In this document: piece by piece, positions 34,877 to 45,799 of the stretch
Layout: each line of letters starts with the position of its first letter
Position numbering within the stretch: position 1 is the stretch's first letter
Assembly: GCA_029721435.1 (NCBI GenBank)
Contig: CM056582.1
Location: 36,228,611 to 36,292,610 of the forward strand
DNA: 64,000 nt
Origin: Gymnothorax reevesii
Taxonomy: Eukaryota > Chordata > Actinopteri > Anguilliformes > Muraenidae
Direction of reading: 5' to 3'
Notes under the pieces: generated by a model
What the model was told of the DNA's origin: nothing
What the model saw: the letters and a program-made list of their open reading frames with translations, nothing else
Databases searched by the model: none
Made by a program: the position numbers and the translations under genes

Positions 34877-37800
34877 AGTCATGTCTCAAATACAAACGTG
34901 AAGAGGGAAAAAAAAGAAAAAAAACAAGAAGAAGACTTTGCCAGTCGGGAACAACTTGGAGGAGGTGGAGTCAGATATCGAAGGTAAGAATTTTATTCTA
35001 TCATGGTTATACATAGAGTGGTCTCGTATAGCACAAGGTTGTCACACACACGCCTTGGTATTCTGTGCACCTACAAAGTTCAATGTCCTTGTGGTTACTC
35101 CGCCCTCAGACTGGGAGGTTGATGTTCGACCCTTGGTCAAGACATAACAAAATAAAAACCCTGGCACCCTGCATCCCGAGTTGGATATACATACTGGCAT
35201 CATGTCCAGGGGGTGGACTTGTAATGTACACAAAGCTGCCTCATGCTAAAGAAACAGAAAATAGGCTCCTGCCCTATGGGCCTCGTGGCTCGGCAAAGCT
35301 TTGTCTAATTGAAATAGAACAGCCTATGACTGTTAACACGTTGAAACAAATACAATCCTATGTACATCTTTGCGCATCTTTTTCAGTTGAAGAGGTTCGA
35401 GGCGGTTCTTGTGGAACCATGGAAAAATTCAAGTCGGACTTCAACCAGTTAAAGGGAGAGAACCGGCTCCTCAAAGAGGAGATTCGTCTCCTGAAGGAAG
35501 AGAGCAGACTACTAAAACAGGAGCGGGATCTCCTAAAGGAGAAGTCTCGTTCCTTTGAGGCCGGATCAAAAGGTATAGACTGTTCCTCCCAAAACCTACA
35601 TGTCAGGCTCAAACTACCATCTAAAGCAGGGGTTTTCAGTTGACTTTGACTCAGGGACCACCATTCTGACTAGGAGCAACCTGGGGACCACCACTATTGT
35701 CAGGTGGGTCCATCATAGACCCATCCAACAATATATTGTCCGTTCTTAAAGAATTTTATTATCAGAAAAGAGCAGTTATATCATTCTATCAAGTATTTTT
35801 TCCTGTCAAAATATTTTTCTTCCCCAGCAAACAAGAAAAAAAGAGTAGCAAATTGAACTAAAAGGAAAATTTAAAAAGGAAAAGTAACTTTTCTTTTCAA
35901 TAAATGCATGGCCAGGGACCACCTACAATGTCTCTGCGGACCACCAGTTGAAAACCCATGATCTAAAGCAATGGTTCTCAAACTTTTAAGCCTGTGACAA
36001 AAAGAGGTATTTTTTAAGTTTGCCTGGGACACAAAAATGATGAAAACAGCAGACCTACAAACTCACACCGTGTCGCCTCACGCCGTGTTGTGAGCTTGTA
36101 TATAGGCCTTTTACTTTCTAATTAATGGAATTTCTTAGATTTTCTCATATTTATTCATGAAGAAAAATTGCAATCACTGCATTCATATTTTCATTTTTTT
36201 GCTTTGGTTCTTTGGTTCTCTCTTTATATATTTGCTGACGTTAAGGTTCACAGAAAAGGAGCCATGACCTTGGTGAGTCCTCCGACTCCTCTGACCCCGA
36301 GTCCTCCTTTGAAACAAAGAAGGCTGCCAAGAAGAGAAGAAGGAAGCCAGTGTCGTCATCATCATCAGATGAGGACTCCCCGAAGAAAAAGCCAAAGAAG
36401 ACTTCATTAGGAAAGCGAGGTATCTGGAAAAATAAAGGTTTTCATATTGCTTCTGTAACAATGCACGCACAAACAGTGCTGTTGCTTACATCAGTGGTTA
36501 TCAAAGTGGATTTCAGGGACTCTGGGTTTACCTTAAGCGTTCTAAATCGACCCCGAAGAGTATGTAACTCTTGACACAAAACTCTGATGTACAAATGGAA
36601 CCAAATGAACCCTAACCAGTCCATTTGTGCACTGTCAGAGTTAAAGATTAAGTTCGGGTTTTTTTTTTTTGTTATCACCATGTCAGCTCAACTTCCACAA
36701 GAACGTACCATGTTTGTAGCCGTGTAGCCTGTAACCTAGCGGGTCTAATCAGCTGCGCTGTTGCGGAGCACGTCTATGACGTCAGCAAAAGTTACCCATC
36801 CTTGTAAAGCCCCGAATTACCATAATAAGGAAGTTGAGCTGACCTGCTGATAACACTGGCCATTCATTTATAACATGTAGGTGAACCCGTACTTACGGAA
36901 GCCCTGAACCGCACCGTGAAAAAAAAAATTTTTGTGGTGAAGTAAAAGTGTAATTTTTTTCCTTTTGTTATTTTGCGATATTATCTCGTTATTTCGAGAT
37001 AATATCTCGTTATTACGAGATATTATCTCGTTATTTCGAGATAATATCTCGTTATTTCGAGATATTATCTCGTTATTTCGAGATAACATTACGCCCTGTC
37101 TGGGCTTGAATCAATATAATCGCCCATTTTTCCGAGGATGCATCGGCTGGTAACTTGTGTGAACATGACAGCAGGCATATAACAGAATTCCTTTCGGCAT
37201 CTAAGCGGGAGCGGGACGCTCCTGAGAGAGAAGGGCAGGGTTACGTTTCCCAAAAGCATAGATGCCAACTAAACAAGTTACACTAACATGGCAATATTCC
37301 CCGCCGCCTCAATGTTTTGTGTCCGTAGGGACGGACGGACGGAGCTCAATGCTATATCCCCCGCTTCGCGCTAATCGGGGGATACTTAGCAATGTACATC
37401 GTTCGTCCATTCACAGTCAGTGACTGCGTTTACGCACCATGTTCCTGTATTTGATTGCGTACCTGTCATGTAAACGAGTTCAATAACCCGATTAAGGTCA
37501 TTTTCCGATTCGAAATATTCCGAATAAGACCCCTGGCATATGCCTGTTTTAATCGGAATATTGGCTCATGTATACACCTTAATCAGAATATGCCCTCGAA
37601 CTGAATATTCAACCACGTCTGCGCCTGTTCACTTCGCAAGGAATTAGCATTTTTGGAGCAAAGAGGAGACGACTGTATGCATAATGAAAGACATGAATAT
37701 ATTGTAATATATCGATGGGCGAAAGCACCGTAACAACGATATAATTATGGTGGGCGAAAAGTGGAGAGAAACTGGTTTTGTGTTGACTGACTAGCGCCAA

Positions 37801-40800
37801 CCCGATTCAGCATCGCTGGAAAACTCTGAAGGCAGCATATTCCAAAGCGAAAAAATAAAGGCAATGATCTTGCTCCAATTACCCATTCTTAAGATCTTCC
37901 GTATGTTCATGCACAATGTAGGAAATCCGGACTTGGAGCCATAGACTGATTTATACAGTCTGCTTATACAACGGCATTAAGGATAACGCACAATTAATGC
38001 ATCTTGTATGTTACCATGTATCTTAAAAGAATGAAACAACACCAGCATTACGTTTTAACAAGTTTAATAATACATGTATGAATATTTAGGTAATAGAATT
38101 ATGTATAATTAACATGAATTAAGCTGCTTTCACACCGGACGCGAAACGAATTTTTCGCAAGACAGGTTACATTCAAATTCAATGCAAAGACGCAAATACG
38201 CGTGGATTCGCGTCTTTGCATTGACTTTTGAAAGTGATCTGTCGTACGAAAAATTCATTCGAGTCCAGTGTGAAAGTGGCTTTATTGTAAACATTCACAA
38301 CGATATTTTTGAGTAAAGAAATACAGATTCAGACCGACAAAAACAATTAAAAACATCTATTTTGATTAATGCACATTCGGATTCAACATTTATAGCCTAA
38401 CAACATAACCATATGGAATATCTTATTTATTATGAAATAATTAATCGGAACAATGACACGGATTAGAAAACAATAGGAAGGTGCTGAACTTTTTTTTCTG
38501 ATTACCTTTTTATTTACGCAATGTCCATGTGTCCGAAAGTCGGACAGGGTTTTAATATAACTCCGTGTCCGACAGTCGGATAGTTTCAATATAACTCCGT
38601 GTCCGACAGTCGATTATTGTTTTTAATCTCTTAAAATCTGCTGAATCTTTTAGATATTAAACGTGAATTTTTTGATCAGAGGGCTCATTTCTTCAAGATG
38701 TGTACCGAAAATTTCAAACAAAAACAATCAGAACATCCAATGTGCTCTGCAATCAATTTATTTGGGCAATTTTTATAAATACAATTCCGTACAATGCCTG
38801 TCGGATATTAGGCCTAAATGCAAAATACTCCGTGTCCGACAGCCTAAAAAAAGAGGACGATTAGAACAGATTGATAACGAAATAAAGAATAAAAATCATT
38901 TTTACAACAAACAGAACAACCAATGGACACTGCAATTTATTTATTTGCGGGCCATCTTGTTTGGATGTTCTGTTTGTTGGTGATATATTTTTATTCTTTA
39001 TTTCGTTATAAATCTGCTCTCATATCAATACTTTTACTTTCTGTTGTCTACCAGACATGGAGTATTTTGCATTTCGCGTCCGACAGTCTTGATCGAGCAT
39101 GCAATATTTAATTCACACTGTCAATGGTCATGGAATTGATTTGCTCAATGACTACAAGTACTATTTTATCTCTGGTGTGGAAATGAAGTGTGAATCTGTT
39201 TGATCGATCTGACTAATTTTCAAAAGAGAGACCGAATAAAAACTGTTGTCTATCTTCAACGAAAGAAAACAGACGAATAAAAAGATCAAGAAAAGTGGAT
39301 AGATATCAATTTGCATTTTGTGAAGGTCGAACACAAACATGGCCAAGTTTCTACGTCCAATGATTGCTGGAATACTCGAAAAATTAAAACTCTCATAACT
39401 TTCGGACACGGAGTATTTTAGGATCTCTGCCCGTCAGACGCTAAATTCGTCATAAATGCACGAAGTCCCGCGCCAATGTCGACCCACTTTATTTAGCAGA
39501 GCTTAAACAGACACATTGATTGAAATTCTCGGTACTCATCTTGAAGAAATGAGCCCTCTGATCAAAACATTCACGTTTAATATCTAAAAGATTCAGCAGA
39601 TTTTAAGAGATTAAAAACAATAATCGACTGTCGGACACGGAGTTATATTGAAAGGGCATTGCGTAAATAAAGAGGTAATCAGAAAAAAAAGTTCAGCACC
39701 TTCCTATTGTTTTCTAATCCGTGTCATTGTTCCGATTAATTATTTCATAATAAATAAGATATTCCATATGGTTATGTTGTTAGGCTATAAATGTTGAATC
39801 CGAACGTGCATTAATCAAAATAGATGTTTTTAATTGTTTTTGTCGGTCTGAATCTGTATTTCTTTACTCAAAAATATCGTTGTGAATGTTTACAGTAAAG
39901 CCACTTTCACACTGGACTCGAATGAATTTTTCGTACGACAGATCACTTTCAAAAGTCAATGCAAAGACGCGAATCCACGCGTATTTGCGTCTTTGCATTG
40001 AATTTGAATGTAACCTGTCTTGCGAAAAATTCGTTTCGCGTCCGGTGTGAAAGCAGCTTAATTCATGTTAATTATACATAATTCTATTACCTAAATATTC
40101 ATACATGTATTATTAAACTTGTTAAAACGTAATGTTGGTGTTGTTTCATTCTTTTAAGATACATGGTAACATACAAGATGCATTAATTGTGCGTTATCCT
40201 TAATGCCGTTGTATAAGCAGACTGTATAAATCAGTCTATGGCTCCAAGTCCGGATTTCCTACATTGTGCATGAACATACGGAAGATCTTAAGAATGGGTA
40301 ATTGGAGCAAGATTACGACTGGCGTAAAAAAAAGTCATTGCCTTTATTTTTTCGCTTTGGAATATGCTGCCTTCAGAGTTTTCCAGCGATGCTGAATCGG
40401 GTTGGCGCTAGTCAGTCAACACAAAACCAGTCTCTCTCCACTTTTCGCCCACCATAATTATATCGTTGTTACGGTGCTTTCGCCCGTCGATATATTACAA
40501 TATATTCATGTCTTTCATTATGCATACAGTCGTCTCCTCTTTGCTCCAAAAATGCTAATTCCTTGCGAAGTGAACAGGCGCAGACGTGGTTGAATATTCA
40601 GTTCGAGGGCATATTCTGATTAAGGTGTATACATGAGCCAATATTCCGATTAAAACAGGCATATGCCAGGGGTCTTATTCGGAATATTTCGAATCGGAAA
40701 ATGACCTTAATCGGGTTATTGAACTCGTTTACATGACAGGTACGCAATCAAATACAGGAACATGGTGCGTAAACGCAGTCACTGACTGTGAATGGACGAA

Positions 40801-42282
40801 CGATGTACATTGCTAAGTATCCCCCGATTAGCGCGAAGCGGGGGATATAGCATTGAGCTCCGTCCGTCCGTCCCTACGGACACAAAACATTGAGGCGGCG
40901 GGGAATATTGCCATGTTAGTGTAACTTCTTTAGTTGGCATCTATGCTTTTGGGAAACGTAACCCTGCCCTTCTCTCTCAGGAGCGTCCCGCTCCCGCTTA
41001 GATGCCGAAAGGAATTCCGTTATATGCCTGCTGTCATGTTCACACAAGTTACCAGCCGATGCATCCTCGGAAAAATGGGCGATTATATTGATTCAAGCCC
41101 AGACAGGGCGTAATGTTATCTCGAAATAACGAGATAATATCTCGTAATAACGAGATATTATCTCGAAATAACGAGATAATATCGCAAAATAACAAAAGGA
41201 AAAAAATTACACTTTTACTTCACCACAAAAATTTTTTTTTTCACGGTGCGGTTCAGGGCTTCCGTACGTACTTAACCTTTAAGGGGGGGACCTTGAATTT
41301 TTAAATTTTACATCACACTGCAGCATGAAAATGCATTGATTTATTTAGTGACAACCAAATTTGGTAAATGCACCCCTTTTTATCCCCCCGGCATATAATG
41401 CGGGGGGATATAGCGATCAGTGTGTCCGTCCGTCCGTCCGTCTGTCCGTCTGTAATAAAATCGTTTCCGGACCAGAACTCGAAAACTATACCACTTACAA
41501 ACACCAAATTTGGAATGGAGCTTCTCCTTAAGGTCTAGTTGTGCCTTTTGGGGGTTTCGGTCCGGCCGTCTGTCCACACAACCTGTAGGTTACACAACCT
41601 ACAGCCGGGGGGATCCGCCATTGCCAGATGGCTCATTTATCAACTACATTGGGGAGCTTGCAGACTCCGTTCACCTAAGCAAGGCCTATGGAAGATTTTC
41701 TTCTTAGTAGGAGCATCTCTGCTAAGAGTACTCTCGCTTCCACCCACACACAATATCTTAACGGCTACATTTAGTCAGGCTGGCCCTATTATGAAACTGT
41801 TATGTATAGACTATCAATTAAACCCTGAAGTGAAAAAGAATAGTTTAAGTACTGATCATCATGTATACTCGGATTGTACAATATATTTGTAATTATGATT
41901 TTTGTAATTTTTTTTTTCTTTCCCTTTATTTTTTATTTTTTCTTTGATCTGTCATGTAGTCAGTAGCCCAGAGGATGTGGTCCACCGCTATAAGAAGTTG
42001 GTGAGGATGTACAAGGGGACCAGGAGCATCCCAGAAACCTGTAGGGCCTTTGACTTGGACCGCAATACCATCGCAGGGACTGCGGTCATCGCAGATGTCC
42101 TCATTGCCGGAGAGGGTGGGGATTTTGGAGAGCTGCCCATAATTTCTGAAAAGCAGAGTTTGGCTAGCTTTGCCAAAGTATGCAAGGCATTTTTGGATGC
42201 AAACCCCACCCTAAAGGAGAAAGTGGATAAGATGAGGAAGGCCAATGAGCTGCTCACCATCAAATACAAATTTCAGAAATGA
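34877..42282 (+). CDS. CCDC106-like coiled-coil protein, spliced
   Basis: Coding exons: 34877-34983, 35387-35572, 36246-36419 and 41960-42282, all joining in phase. Exon 2 has a Kozak-like ATG at 35419 and a leucine/glutamate coiled coil ('ENRLLKEEIRLLKEESRLL'). Exon 3 is acidic-serine and lysine-rich ('SSDSSDPESS', 'KKAAKKRRRK', 'KKKPKK'), likely nuclear. Exon 4 carries the conserved C-terminal block ('SPEDVVHRYKKLVRMY', 'AFDLDRNTI', 'TAVIADVLIA', 'LLTIKYKF') shared with CCDC106. From ATG 35419 the product is 216 residues with no lesion. An ATG in exon 1 (34881) meets TGA after six codons, so exon 1 is probably untranslated or damaged. Intron 3 is swollen to 5.5 kb by a foldback transposon. 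CCDC106 is reported to bind p53; the role of this transposon-borne relative is unknown. Confidence 0.75.
35627..35960. mobile_element. hAT MITE in intron 2 of the CCDC106-like gene
   Basis: A perfect 8-bp duplication 'atctaaag' lies at 35619-35626 and 35961-35968. The termini 'caggggttttcagttg' and 'cagttgaaaacccatg' are inverted repeats. 'gggaccacc' and its variants recur inside. No coding capacity. Confidence 0.9.
36962..37090. repeat. ATCTCGTTATTTCGAGATA minisatellite, left foldback arm
   Basis: Palindromic units of about 21 bp ('atctcgttatttcgagataat') repeated about five times. The right arm (about 41113-41187) has about three, so copy number changed after the arms formed. Confidence 0.9.
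38380..39660. repeat. Foldback centre with repeated CCGTGTCCGACAGTCG motifs
   Basis: 'ctccgtgtccgacagtcg' or its inverse occurs at least six times around the spacer (for example near 38562, 38597, 38830, 39407 and 39633). The middle ~800 bp pairs only weakly between arms. No ORF with a known domain. Confidence 0.7.
41110..41190. repeat. ATCTCGTTATTTCGAGATA minisatellite, right foldback arm
   Basis: Shorter inverted counterpart of the left-arm minisatellite. Confidence 0.9.
41385..41480. repeat. CCCCCCGG...GGGGGGATA hairpin with CCGTCC run
   Basis: 'tatccccccggcatataatg' followed by 'cggggggata' and a 'gtccgtccgtccgtccgtct' run. A related hairpin plus GGAC/GTCC run sits inside the foldback arms (37330-37382 and 40818-40875). 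Confidence 0.7.
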
Positions 42283-42335
42283 GGGGGCCTGGTGAAGCAC
42301 CAGCCATGTGATTTCACACTATCATGTGTCTTCTG

Positions 42336-42440
42336 CAGACCGGTCTGGCCCATGTGGGTGCTTGCACTAGGTGGGTGTTTTCACTTTTCAGAGACCAAAA
42401 AGTGGAATGCCCACCCAGTTCTTGCAGCCAGACCGGTCTG
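42336..42440. promoter_or_regulatory. Paired CAGACCGGTCTG palindromes, right arm
   Basis: Copies at 42336-42347 and 42429-42440, mirroring the left arm. Confidence 0.45.
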
Positions 42441-42732
42441 CAGAAAACACACGATGATGTGAATTCCCAAGACTGGGACTGTTTAAGTAGTAATTATTAT
42501 TTATAGTTATTAATCACATCATTTATCACTGTTATTTTTATTTTATTTTATTTTTTGAAAAAGAAGTCTGTTCTGATTTTTAAAAAAAAGGTGCCTGACT
42601 GTTAAAAAATTTGCACTGTTTTGGAAATTGTTTTATAAGAATTTGAAATCCATTGTATTAAAAAGTTTATCTTTGGCTGCTGTCTTGTTTTTGCACATCT
42701 GTCACAGCAAGATGTTTTGAGTGAGGAAGTGT

Positions 42733-42738
42733 AATAAA
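42733..42738 (+). terminator. Poly(A) signal for the CCDC106-like gene, in the right arm
   Basis: AATAAA about 450 bp beyond the CCDC106-like stop codon. It is the inverted-repeat copy of the left-arm signal. Confidence 0.6.
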
Positions 42739-42894
42739 AATGCATTAATCTTAATGTAATTTGATGGCTGGTGATGGTGGTTTTTGATGGGAACTCTTAT
42801 CTCCTGACAGATACAGTGTGCTGTTCAGGGGGAGAATCAGACTCAAAGACACTGTATCATAGACACTGGTCGGTTTTGCGGCATTTTTGGTCCA

Positions 42895-44205
42895 AAGGTC
42901 TGGGGTAATGTGATATTTTCCTAGTTACGGGCTAAATACTGAGTAATTACCAGGTAATAACATGGAAACAGACCTCACTTCCTTTTACAGTACAGTTGCA
43001 CTTTAATAATTATGTAATTTCCAGGTAGATATTTTTCTATTTACTTGGTAACGAATGAGTAATTACCAGGTAATAACATGGAAACAGACCTCACTTCCTT
43101 TTACAGTACACATCCGCTTTAATAACTAGGTACTTTCTAGGTAGGTTTTTTTGTAGTTCCTGGGTAACGAATAAGTAACTACCAGGTAATAGCATGGAAA
43201 CAGGCCTCACTTCCTTTTCCAGAACACTTCAACTGTAATTACCAGGTAAATGTTGTAGTTACTGGGTAAATACTAAGAAGCTACCAGGTAAGTAGTAAAA
43301 ACCAGTAGACTTCTAGGGAAATACATGGCGTAAATACCTAGTTGTACCTAGTAATACCTAGTCAATAGTCTTCATTTCCTAGTAATTACATGGTAATTAT
43401 CTAATAGAAACTTGGTAGCCAATAGGAAAGTAATTGGTAGTGTCATAATAATTTCTGTGTAAATATAAATACATTGTAGTTTCCATGTAGTTATTAGGAA
43501 ATTACTGAATAAGTAATCGGCAATTATCGAGCAGTAACTTAAATAGACACCTTGCAGTTATTATTATTATTACATGGTGTTTGATGAGTAGTTATTAGGT
43601 AAATATTATATATTTACTAAGTAAGTACAGTGTGGATAATATGGTTTTTACTATGTATTACTTAGTAATTACTCAGTAATTGCTATTTATTACCTTGTAG
43701 TTACTTGGTAGTTGTTAGAAAATTACTTGGTACTCATGAAGTAAGTGCAATTACCTTGTATTTACTTTAAGAAATACCCAGTAATCAGTAAATATTACAT
43801 GGTAGTTGTTAGGAAATAATATAATTACTTAGTGAGTACCTAGTAATTAATCATATAGTTACCACATAAATACTTTATAATTACTTGGTAATTACCGGTA
43901 ATTACCAGGCTGTTACGAGGTACTTCTTATGAAATTACTTTGCAATAACTTAGTAACTACTTGGCAATTAACAAAATAGTTAGTGTATAATTACATTATA
44001 ATTACCCAGTAATTAATACTTATTACCAGGTAGTTATTTGGTATTTGCCTGGAATTGGCTTGGTAATTACTCTAAAAGAACTTGGTAATTAGTAATATAG
44101 TTACCTTGTAATTACACGGTAATTTTACAGTAACTACTCCTTATTACATGGTACTTACCTGGGAATTACCATGTCAATACCATGTAATTACCATACCGTA
44201 AAAGG
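42895..44205. repeat. Degenerate GGTAATTACC array, right arm
   Basis: Inverted counterpart of the left-arm array, with the same irregular palindromic phrases in reverse order. Confidence 0.85.
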
Positions 44206-44455
44206 AAGCGTTACCCTGATATCTTTGGGTGCACTAAAAAAGCCATTTCAGGACATCATCTCGGACTTTGGGGAAACACTGATCAACATTTACAGACATT
44301 TTATGGGCCGCAAAAGTAACTGATAAATCGAAAGTAACTGACGGGTTAATTTAAATAATTGTTACTTGCAGCCCTAATTGACAATTACTCCATTATGGAT
44401 TATGCTTTAATAAAAAAAAAAGTTGCTTGCAAATCCAAAGATGTAGTAAACATAC

Positions 44456-45797
44456 CAAGCAGTATCAGACGGGGAGTTGCAGGTATGGAGATGGTCCTCT
44501 CAATGTCAGCGGCAGTGGCACATCCCTGAGACATAGAAAGCAAAATACAAATTGTACTCTTGATGAGTCATTATTGGAGTCGTTATATGACATAGTATGT
44601 CATGTGTATAAATAGAAAGGAACCTACATTTGTAAGCACAATTAGTCCAGTAATGTTCTCTGAAAAGTGAGCCATCAGAAGCTGAATAACAGTCAATGGC
44701 AGATCAACATCTTCATCCAGTGAGAGAACTTCCTTCACACCTGCATTGGTGGGTTTTCTCTTGAAGAATTCCACAATGGCTCTGCCACACTCTTCCATGG
44801 CCAGCTCAAGGGTGCGCAGCAGAGGGATGTCAGTGAGGAGCTCAAAGTGGGCATAGAGACCCTTCTGAGTGAACAGGTATGGCCACTTTGTTTTTAAATC
44901 CTCATTGGTTGGTGCTGGTAGAACATTTATGTGACGCCGCTGCGAATAGAAAGTTGTCTCCATTAGCTGCTTCACCTCTGCACTTTCCGGCCCGCTCATT
45001 CATCTCCACTGTAGACTCCTTCCAGTTTCAGGCGTTTGCCCTCTACTGTGTCTTCAGTCTCCTCAGGTGGGAGGCTGGGCTGGAATCTTGTACAGCCATA
45101 TGTGTCAGTTGGTCCTCTCTTCTATCTATGGCTGGATGAACGGTGCTGGCGAAGGCTGCTATTGCAGTTCAGGTTTTCAATACGATTCTTTACTTGAATT
45201 AGGAGTGAACTGTATCCACCTCCCAGTATCTAACCATTGTGAAGATGATCCGCAAAACTTTTTGGGTACTGACGAACAATGTTTTTGCAAACCTTGGGGC
45301 ACTGTGAGCTAGTTGGATTTGCCTCGTACTTCTGCATTTCATCTGCCACTACCCTCACCATCTGCCGTCGTGCAGCAGGTGACGGCCTCTTACCATCTGA
45401 GATGGCTGATTGAATGTCCTCTGGCATGAGATCCCAGGGCACCTGAAAGGATTCTGGCCAAGCTTTGCTGATGCGGGAGGAGGGCTGGGTGTCTGCAGGT
45501 CCAGATGCTGAACTGGAGGACAAAGATGAGCTAGACGGACTGGAAAATGGTACAGAGATGCAGCTGGCATCTTGTGTGGGAGAGGGCTGGACTTCAAAGT
45601 CCAAAGTGATTGTCTCAGTCTCTGAAATTGACAAAAATATGCATATAGTCATACAGCTGAAACAATTTGCTGTTTAAAGTAAATTAGATAATGTCTTGAC
45701 AGTAAGTAAGTGAGTAAACATACCCATCTTGAATCCATCCAAAAGTTTTCGCTGTTGAATAGCAGGTAGTAAGTCTGCGATGTCTTCTTGTGTCACA
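44456..45797 (-). pseudogene. SAMD3-like gene, 5' exons, broken
   Basis: Three minus-strand exons. Exon 45797-45724 ('VTQEDIADLLPAIQQRKLL', SAM-like end) has its 5' side cut by a Tc1 fragment. Exon 45621-44628 has a serine-rich linker, 'MPEDIQSAISDGKRPS', 'DTYGCTRFQPSLPPEET' and 'WPYLFTQKGLYAHFE'. Exon 44525-44456 has 'DIERTISIPATPRLILL'. Phases agree at each junction and with the exon at 26443. The large exon carries a TAG near 45226, another TAG near 45132 and a one-base shift near 45000. The order and motifs match the SAMD3-like/uncharacterised fish family. The gap to the next exon is 18 kb because of the giant transposon. Confidence 0.65.
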
Positions 45798-45799
45798 TA

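Larger units (their letters stand above)
36895..41265. mobile_element. 4.4-kb palindromic foldback transposon
   Basis: About 36895-38720 is the near-identical inverse of about 39525-41265. The termini read 'acggaagccctgaaccgcac' inward from both sides. The flanking 8-mers 'ccgtactt' (36887-36894) and 'acgtactt' (41266-41273) match at 7 of 8 positions, as expected for a target duplication. The arms hold matching non-coding ORFs (37609-37800 minus, 40402-40593 plus) and a 'tcggaatatttcgaatcgg'-type stretch. No transposase was recognised, so it is non-autonomous. The arms are so alike that the insertion is probably recent or was homogenised. Confidence 0.88.
27104..44217. mobile_element. 17.1-kb transposon with 1.93-kb inverted repeats, transposase and CCDC106-like gene
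   Basis: 27104-29037 is the near-exact inverse of 42276-44217. Both tips read 'agggtaa(t/c)gcttcctttta'. Between them are two divergent spliced genes: an ISXO2-type transposase (minus, stop 8 nt from the left arm) and a CCDC106-like gene (plus, stop codon inside the right arm). They share a CpG-rich intergenic region at about 32.2-32.5 kb. A 4.4-kb foldback element, a hAT MITE and a SINE are nested inside. No target duplication is visible beside the tips, so the exact ends are uncertain. Assignment to Merlin rests only on the transposase domain. Confidence 0.85.
42276..44217 (-). repeat. Right terminal inverted repeat
   Basis: Inverted copy of the left arm. Its first bases (gaaatgagg) contain the TGA stop of the CCDC106-like gene. 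It ends 'ggaagcgttaccct' at 44217. Confidence 0.92.

Noticed and set aside
35040..35330. Possible SINE in intron 1/2 of the CCDC106-like gene ('gatgttcgaccc' B-box-like)
   Set aside because: A boxes and a tail could not be established; too weak to annotate.
36168..36410. 80-codon ORF over exon 3 of the CCDC106-like gene
   Set aside because: Wrong frame. The adjacent frame gives the acidic/lysine-rich exon that joins in phase to its neighbours.
37609..40593. Mirror-image 63-codon ORFs in the foldback arms as genes
   Set aside because: They are the same non-coding arm sequence read twice; no domain and no splice support.
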